Source: Gammaproteobacteria bacterium (GTDB lineage Bacteria; Pseudomonadota; Gammaproteobacteria; Pseudomonadales; Balneatricaceae). From it: 42,832 nucleotides of DNA. A model generated the notes under the pieces. The model was not told the origin of the DNA and did no database searches. It saw nothing but the letters and a program-made list of their open reading frames with translations. The stretch is taken from NCBI GenBank assembly GCA_028598985.1, contig JAQRMV010000012.1, forward strand, positions 1-42,832. The letters run 5' to 3'. This document shows positions 38,271-42,832 of the stretch, in pieces; the first letter of the stretch is position 1; every line of letters starts with the position of its first letter. The position numbers and the translations under genes are program-made.

Positions 38271-38840
38271 ATGCTAAAACGCGGTATTCAACTAATCACC
38301 CTAGCTAGCTGTTTCGTTATAGTGAGCGCTTGCACACCTGTACTAAGCAGTAAACCTGTCACAGACACCAAAGGCTCCCGCTCTTTGGGCACCTTATACA
38401 ATGACCAATTGATTGAAACCACCACCATAGATTCAATTTTACGGGGTTCACCACTGCTTGAATCTGCCCATATTAGCGCTGTGAGCGTAAACGGTATTGT
38501 ACTATTGGTTGGCCAAGTACCCAGTGAGAGCACAAAACTCCTTGCTGGCGCTAAAGCTCGAGAGGTGACCAATGCCCGTAAAGTACACAATGAGCTGTTG
38601 GTTAGCGGCCCTTCTTCTTATGTCGTGCGCACCAACGACACTTTAATCACCACCAAAGTAAAAGCGCACATGGTGGGCGAACCCGCTTTTCCAGCTACCC
38701 GCGTCAAGGTGGTCACTGAGAACGGGGTAGTCTATCTAATGGGCTTGGTCACGCACGCAGAAGCCGAGTGGGCCGTTAAAGTATCTTCAGCTGCCAGTGG
38801 CATACAACGTATTGTAAAAGTGTTTGAGTACATCGACTAA
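38271..38840 (+). CDS. dolP: DolP (YraP), BON-domain outer-membrane lipoprotein
   Basis: This envelope-integrity lipoprotein binds anionic phospholipids in E. coli. The lipoprotein signal ends in VSAC with Cys21 followed by Thr. Two BON domains follow at about residues 48-115 (DSILRGSPLLESAHISAVSVNGIVLLVGQV) and 125-189 (TTKVKAHMVGEPAFPATRVKVVTENGVVYLMGLV). At 189 residues it equals E. coli DolP (191) within two residues. Its ATG directly follows the diaA stop, and a strong terminator follows. Confidence 0.94.
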   Translation: MLKRGIQLITLASCFVIVSACTPVLSSKPVTDTKGSRSLGTLYNDQLIETTTIDSILRGSPLLESAHISAVSVNGIVLLVGQVPSESTKLLAGAKAREVTNARKVHNELLVSGPSSYVVRTNDTLITTKVKAHMVGEPAFPATRVKVVTENGVVYLMGLVTHAEAEWAVKVSSAASGIQRIVKVFEYID

Positions 38841-38857
38841 TAAAGGCACTTTGCACC

Positions 38858-38897
38858 AGACCATAAAAAAGGGCCAACTGGCCCTTTTTTATGGTCT
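38858..38897. terminator. Long bidirectional terminator between dolP and sspB
   Basis: AGACCATAAAAAAGGGCC, loop AACT, GGCCCTTTTTTATGGTCT form a perfect 18-bp stem. The A-run and T-run inside the stem let it work on both strands, ending dolP (plus) and sspB (minus). Confidence 0.93.
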
Positions 38898-38903
38898 GCA
38901 TCA

Positions 38904-39332
38904 TTACTTTACCACTTTGAGTATAGGTCGCTTAGATCGATCAGTGATAGAGGACACAGTACCCGGCTCTTTAGGTTTATCGGGCGGAGGTGGTTCTAAA
39001 TCATCTGGGTTGGGGATACCTGGCTCAAAACCAAACCCCATGCCTTCACCACTTTCCTTAGCGTAAACGGCCATTACCGCCAATATGGGCACGTAAACGT
39101 GCATACGCACGCCACCAAATCTAGCATTAAACTCTATTGCTTCATTGCTAAGGCTTAGGCCCTCTACAGCACTGGGCGAAATATTGAGCACAATTTGCCC
39201 ATCAGAAATAAATCGCTCTGGAACCATCACGTCATTGATGGTTGCATCAACCACTATATGAGGCGTGGAATCATTATCTAAAATCCACTCATGTAAAGCA
39301 CGTAATAAATAAGATCGGCTTGGAGTCATCAT
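38904..39332 (-). CDS. sspB: SspB, ClpXP adaptor for ssrA-tagged proteins
   Basis: SspB delivers ssrA-tagged and some other substrates to ClpXP. The folded N-domain (about 1-110) starts SRSYLLRALHEWILDNDSTPHIVVDA and includes GLSLSNEAIEFNARFGG. A Pro/Glu-rich flexible linker follows (PDDLEPPPPDKPKEPG). The C-terminal RPILKVVK is the ClpX-binding (XB) peptide. At 142 residues it is shorter than E. coli (165), the difference being in the linker. The first ATG (39332) sits 8 bases after GAGG. It follows sspA by 14 bases. Confidence 0.95.
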   Translation of the reverse strand: MMTPSRSYLLRALHEWILDNDSTPHIVVDATINDVMVPERFISDGQIVLNISPSAVEGLSLSNEAIEFNARFGGVRMHVYVPILAVMAVYAKESGEGMGFGFEPGIPNPDDLEPPPPDKPKEPGTVSSITDRSKRPILKVVK

Positions 39333-39346
39333 CTAGACAGCCTCAA

Positions 39347-39976
39347 TTAGATACGCATTTCGTGCTCAAGCTCTGACAAGCTTTCTTGAAACCCTTCGCG
39401 AGCAAAGATACGCTCCATATACTCAAGCATCGGTGCAGCTTGTTCTTCTGGAAGCTCAATGCCTAGCTGTGGCAAACGCCACAAAATAGGCGCAATGCAG
39501 CAATCAACCAAAGTAAATTCTTCACTCATAAAGTATAATTTTTCAGTGAAGATAGGGGCTGTAGAAATCAAACTTTCACGTAATTCTTTTTGCGCTTCCA
39601 CGATTTCGACTTCGTCATCAGAAGTCATAATCACATCGGCTAAACGACACCAATCACGTTCAATACGATACATGTACAGACGGCTTTCTGCGCGAGCAAC
39701 GGGATAAACAGGCAATAGTGGAGGATGCGGAAAACGCTCATCCAAATATTCCATCATCACATTGGCTTCATAAAGCACAAGCTCACGATCTACTAGTGTA
39801 GGCAAGCTATTGTATGGATTAAGGTCAGCCAGGTCCTCTGGCTTATGCTCTGAATCAACATCAATAATGTCAACAGTCACACCTTTTTCTGCAAGCACAA
39901 TACGAACACGATGGCTGTAATGATTTGACCCATCAGAAAAAAACGTCATGGAAGAGCGTTTAGCTACTACACCCAT
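39347..39976 (-). CDS. sspA: SspA, stringent starvation protein A
   Basis: This GST-fold protein binds RNA polymerase and alters promoter choice in stationary phase; it lacks glutathione transferase activity in E. coli. Conserved stretches are [66 protein letters not shown]. The PHPPL-type surface known to matter for function is present. The track start at 39991 is five residues too long. ATG 39976 gives [10 protein letters not shown], aligned with E. coli MAVAANKRSVM, with GAGG 9 bases upstream. The product is 209 residues. Confidence 0.96.
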   Translation of the reverse strand: MGVVAKRSSMTFFSDGSNHYSHRVRIVLAEKGVTVDIIDVDSEHKPEDLADLNPYNSLPTLVDRELVLYEANVMMEYLDERFPHPPLLPVYPVARAESRLYMYRIERDWCRLADVIMTSDDEVEIVEAQKELRESLISTAPIFTEKLYFMSEEFTLVDCCIAPILWRLPQLGIELPEEQAAPMLEYMERIFAREGFQESLSELEHEMRI

Positions 39977-40111
39977 GTAGGTATACCTCAATAATAAACG
40001 ATAGCGCTAGGCGCCGAAAACGAATACGCGACCGGCTGTATTCATCATTAATGAACAACAACGGTCGCGCTAAATAGATTAGATTGAGGCATTATACCTC
40101 AAAATTAGCTG
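39977..40111 (-). other. petC-sspA intergenic region with repeats and hairpins
   Basis: In minus-strand order it holds four elements. First, a TTGAGG-TATAATG-CCTCAA hairpin (40102-40084) contains a TATAAT. Second, an 8-bp perfect stem CGCGACCG...CGGTCGCG (40069-40062 with 40034-40027) encloses an inner TTCAT...ATGAA repeat. Third, there are small palindromes GGCGCC and TAGCGCTA. Fourth, AGGTATACCT (39979-39988) overlaps the sspA ribosome site. TTGAGGTATA occurs twice (40102-40093 and 39991-39982). I see no classical U-run terminator. Confidence 0.5.
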
Positions 40112-40897
40112 TTAATGGACGTCGCGCCAGAATTCCTTTTTCAAGAAATAAAACACCACTGTCATTAACATGGTGAACAAAATAGCCCACATACCAATAC
40201 GCTGACTATCTGTCTTGTATGGCTTAGCCATGTAAGACATAAAGTTAGTTAAATCATAAGACACTGCATCAAATTGAGCCTGCGATAAACTACCAGTGCC
40301 TGCTTCTACACTCAGCACATCACAACTCTGCGCAGTTAACGCCTTACCGGTTAAGCTATCAATCATGACTACACCGTGGGTGTCCTTCTTGGGCACCTGA
40401 GCACAGATTTTTGACTGCACGCCTTGCAACTCAGCTAACACGTTAGGCATACCGACACTTGGAAAAACCACGTTATTAACGCCATACGGACGACTGTCAT
40501 CTGCATAAAAGCTACGTAGATATGTGTATACCCAATCAGCACCACGCAAATTCACTTCATTGGTTAGGTCTGGTGGCGTTGCACCAAACCATTTAGCGGC
40601 AAGCTTAGGATCCATAGCATTAGTCATTTGCGATCCGACCTTTTGATTACTCAAAATCAAATGTTCCGTCACTAAATCCTCTGGCATATGCAAGTCTTCA
40701 GCTGCACGAATGTAACGCTGGTACTGGGCAGTGTGGCAACCCAAACAATAGTTAACAAAAGTTTTCATGCCACGTTGCAAAGACGCGTGATCTGTTGCAT
40801 CGGTTTGGATAGAGTCTAAGTGAACATTAGAACCACCACCTGCTTGAGCAAACATTGGCATTACTAGCATTAAACTTAACAAGAATAATTTTTTCAT
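40112..40897 (-). CDS. petC: Cytochrome c1 of the bc1 complex
   Basis: This haem c subunit passes electrons from the Rieske protein to soluble or membrane cytochrome c. The signal peptide MKKLFLLSLMLVMPMFAQA is followed by the haem site CLGCH (Cys51, Cys54, His55). A likely axial Met lies in VFPSVGMPNVLAEL. A C-terminal membrane anchor, IGMWAILFTMLMTVVFYFLKKEFW, follows. The track ORF has 66 extra N-terminal residues that overlap petB and look non-coding. ATG 40897 gives 261 residues and begins 2 bases after the petB stop. Confidence 0.96.
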   Translation of the reverse strand: MKKLFLLSLMLVMPMFAQAGGGSNVHLDSIQTDATDHASLQRGMKTFVNYCLGCHTAQYQRYIRAAEDLHMPEDLVTEHLILSNQKVGSQMTNAMDPKLAAKWFGATPPDLTNEVNLRGADWVYTYLRSFYADDSRPYGVNNVVFPSVGMPNVLAELQGVQSKICAQVPKKDTHGVVMIDSLTGKALTAQSCDVLSVEAGTGSLSQAQFDAVSYDLTNFMSYMAKPYKTDSQRIGMWAILFTMLMTVVFYFLKKEFWRDVH

Positions 40898-40899
40898 GA

Positions 40900-42162
40900 T
40901 TACACCACCCTTGCTGGAACAGGCTTGGTCGCTTCCATACGCGTGTAAAACGGCATAAGGATAAAGTAACCAAAATACAAAGCAGTACATATCTGAGCCA
41001 CTAAAGTGCGCCCCTCTGTAGCGGCCACGGTACCTAAATAACCCAATATAACAAAGCTCACTACAAAAATAGCCAACCAAACTTTGCTTAACCAACCTTT
41101 ATAACGCATCGACTTAACTGGGCTGCGATCTAACCAAGGCATCACAAAGAGGATAGCAATCGCGCCACCCATGGTGATGACACCTAGAAACTTAGCATCC
41201 AAACCAAATAGCGGGAAGGTGATCGCACGTAACATAGAGTAGTAAGGCGTGAAATACCATACCGGAGCAATATGTTCTGGCGTTTTCAACGAGTTGGCAG
41301 GCTCATAGTTGGGCTTCTCAATAAAGTACCCTCCCCCTTCTGGAAAGAAGAAAATAACCAAACAGAACACCGTTAAGAAGACACCCACTGCCACCAAGTC
41401 TTTAATGACGTGATAGGGCCAGAAAGCCACACCATCAACTGGCACACCATTTTCGTCCTTATTTTGATCAATTTCGATGCCATCTGGGTTACTAGAACCC
41501 ACATCGTGTAATGCCAAAATATGCAAGACAACCAAAGCCAAAATAACAATCGGCAAGGCAATAACATGTAATGAGAAGAAACGGTTAAGGGTAATGCCCG
41601 AAATCAGGAAGTCACCACGGATCCACTGCACAAGGTCTTCGCCTACAATAGGAATCGCACCCGCTAAGGATAAGATAACCTGGGCACCCCAATAAGACAT
41701 TTGACCCCATGGCAGCAAATAACCAAAGAAACCTTCAGCCATAAGTGCAAGGTATATGGCCATACCAAATAGCCAAATTAGCTCGCGCGGTTTTTGATAA
41801 GAGCCATACATTAAACCCCTAAACATATGCAAATAAACCACAACAAAGAAGGCCGAAGCGCCGGACGAGTGCATGTAGCGGATAATCCATCCCATCTCTA
41901 CATCACGCATAATATATTCTACCGAGGCAAAAGCACCCTCTGCGGTAGGTTCGTAGGACATTGTTAACCAAACACCCGTAAGGATTTGGTTAACTAAAAC
42001 CAATAATGAAAGCACACCAAATACGTACCAAACGTTAAAGTTTTTAGCAGCATAGTATTTGGACATGTGGTCTTGCCACATTTGAGTCAGCGGGAAACGG
42101 TCATCAATCCAACGAATGATGCCACTATCTGCCTTTGCGCGATTAGGATTACCGACAGCCAT
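40900..42162 (-). CDS. petB: Cytochrome b of the bc1 complex
   Basis: This is the membrane core with haems bL and bH and the Qo and Qi quinone sites. It has eight or so transmembrane helices in 420 residues. Haem ligands appear as His98 and His112 (YMHSSGASAFFVVVYLHMF) and His199 and His214 (FFSLHVIALPIVILALVVLH), the second pair 15 apart. The Qo motif reads PVWY (APVWYFTPYYSML) rather than the PEWY of mitochondria and alphaproteobacteria. Its start overlaps the petA stop by one base. Confidence 0.97.
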   Translation of the reverse strand: MAVGNPNRAKADSGIIRWIDDRFPLTQMWQDHMSKYYAAKNFNVWYVFGVLSLLVLVNQILTGVWLTMSYEPTAEGAFASVEYIMRDVEMGWIIRYMHSSGASAFFVVVYLHMFRGLMYGSYQKPRELIWLFGMAIYLALMAEGFFGYLLPWGQMSYWGAQVILSLAGAIPIVGEDLVQWIRGDFLISGITLNRFFSLHVIALPIVILALVVLHILALHDVGSSNPDGIEIDQNKDENGVPVDGVAFWPYHVIKDLVAVGVFLTVFCLVIFFFPEGGGYFIEKPNYEPANSLKTPEHIAPVWYFTPYYSMLRAITFPLFGLDAKFLGVITMGGAIAILFVMPWLDRSPVKSMRYKGWLSKVWLAIFVVSFVILGYLGTVAATEGRTLVAQICTALYFGYFILMPFYTRMEATKPVPARVV

Positions 42163-42758
42163 TACGCATTACCTCCATCTTCGCCAATTTGAATAATTGA
42201 ATCACTCTCGTAAAAATGTGGCGGAATTTCTAAGTTTGTAGGGGCTGGTTTACTCTTATAAACACGGCCAGATAGATCAAAGGTAGAGCCATGGCAAGGA
42301 CAGTAAAAACCACCCTTCCAATCGGCGCCCAAATCGGCTGGAGCCACTTCTGGGCGATAGGTTGGAGAGCAACCTAAATGCGTGCAAATACCAACCATCA
42401 CCATCACTTCGTCACGTAATGCACGTGAAGGAGTGCCAGGCACATATTCAGGTTGCTTAGATTTAGCAGAAGTTGGATCGGCAAGGCTATCGTTTAAGGC
42501 CGCCAAATTCCCCAAAGCCTCTGCGCTACGGCGTACAATCCATACCGGCTTGCCGCGCCATTCAACAATCATTTGTTGGCCTGGCTCTAACTTGCTAATA
42601 TCCGCCTTGACCGGTGCGCCGGCCGCTCGGGCTCTTGCACTTGGGTTCCAGGAGGCTACAAAAGGGACTGCTGCACCTACGCCACCAGCGGCACCCACAA
42701 CTACAGATGCGCCGACTAGCACGCGACGTCGAGTCTTATTCACGCCATCATTACTCAT
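42162..42758 (-). CDS. petA: Rieske iron-sulfur subunit of the bc1 complex
   Basis: The [2Fe-2S] protein accepts the first electron from quinol at the Qo site. A Tat-type N-terminus (KTRRRVLVGAS) and one hydrophobic helix (residues about 13-34) serve as uncleaved anchor. Cluster ligands are intact: CTHLGC (Cys125, His127, Cys130) and CPCHGS (Cys153, Cys155, His156). At 198 residues the length is normal. It is the first gene of petABC, with a promoter just upstream. Confidence 0.97.
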   Translation of the reverse strand: MSNDGVNKTRRRVLVGASVVVGAAGGVGAAVPFVASWNPSARARAAGAPVKADISKLEPGQQMIVEWRGKPVWIVRRSAEALGNLAALNDSLADPTSAKSKQPEYVPGTPSRALRDEVMVMVGICTHLGCSPTYRPEVAPADLGADWKGGFYCPCHGSTFDLSGRVYKSKPAPTNLEIPPHFYESDSIIQIGEDGGNA

Positions 42759-42798
42759 TCAATTGGTCTCCAGCTAGGCTGTAAAATTACTGCCTGCA

Positions 42799-42827
42799 AT
42801 ATTAAAGGAAAGCCTTTAAATAGACAA
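42799..42827 (-). promoter_or_regulatory. Predicted petABC promoter
   Basis: TTGTCT (42827-42822) and TAATAT (42804-42799) lie 17 bases apart on the minus strand. The spacer contains the inverted repeat AAAGG-CTTT-CCTTT. The petA start is about 40 bases downstream. Confidence 0.5.
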
Positions 42828-42832
42828 GGTTA

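Noticed and set aside
38824-39066. Plus-strand ORF of 80 residues after dolP
   Set aside because: It runs through a strong terminator and antisense to sspB, and has no recognisable features.
40898-41095. 66-residue N-terminal extension of cytochrome c1
   Set aside because: It overlaps petB coding sequence in another frame, and a normal Sec signal peptide begins at the internal ATG 40897.

Overview
The window looks like a chromosomal housekeeping segment of a gammaproteobacterium, probably a marine Oceanospirillales/Cellvibrionales-type organism. The evidence is the combination of SbcB, SspA/SspB, the rsmI-lpoA-yraN-diaA-dolP block, a petABC bc1 operon without c1 fusion, and a full dcw cluster followed by lpxC-secA-argJ-mutT. 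GC looks moderate by eye. I see no tRNA or rRNA gene, CRISPR array, insertion sequence, prophage or integrase. Placement below the class level is inference.

Layout. (1) 1-3068, minus strand: gcvT, sbcB and the start of a yqaA-like membrane protein, closely spaced and probably co-transcribed. (2) 3187-3822, minus: an XRE/cupin regulator lying between gcvT and the plus-strand gcvH-gcvP pair (4041-7415). Predicted gcvT and gcvH promoters on its two sides carry related TTTCCTAT elements. The T, H and P proteins of the glycine cleavage system are therefore all here, split over both strands around a likely local regulator. (3) 7605-9758, plus: a YcaD-like MFS transporter with an unusual soluble tail of about 300 residues built from 15-residue repeats. 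(4) 9727-32231, minus: mraZ-rsmH-ftsL-ftsI-murE-murF-mraY-murD-ftsW-murG-murC-ddlB-ftsQ-ftsA-ftsZ, then lpxC, secA, argJ and mutT. Most dcw genes overlap by 1-14 bases or nearly touch. MraZ boxes and a promoter precede mraZ. (5) 32381-34271, minus: RNase P RNA with its own promoter, then a YgjP-type metallopeptidase and a GntR/FCD regulator, sitting between rnpB and mraZ. (6) 34295-38840: rsmI (minus), divergent from lpoA-yraN-diaA-dolP (plus), which ends at a long bidirectional terminator. (7) 38904-42758, minus: petA-petB-petC followed by sspA-sspB.

Together the genes cover peptidoglycan precursor synthesis from UDP-MurNAc through lipid II, divisome assembly, lipid A commitment (LpxC), Sec export, PBP1A activation (LpoA), outer-membrane integrity (DolP), respiration (bc1), glycine catabolism and stress or proteolysis adaptors.

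No stretch over 300 bases lacks a gene, because the 33808-34294 gap is filled by rnpB. I found no convincing new multi-gene system. The best leads are the repeat tail of the MFS protein and the gcv operator elements beside the XRE/cupin gene.
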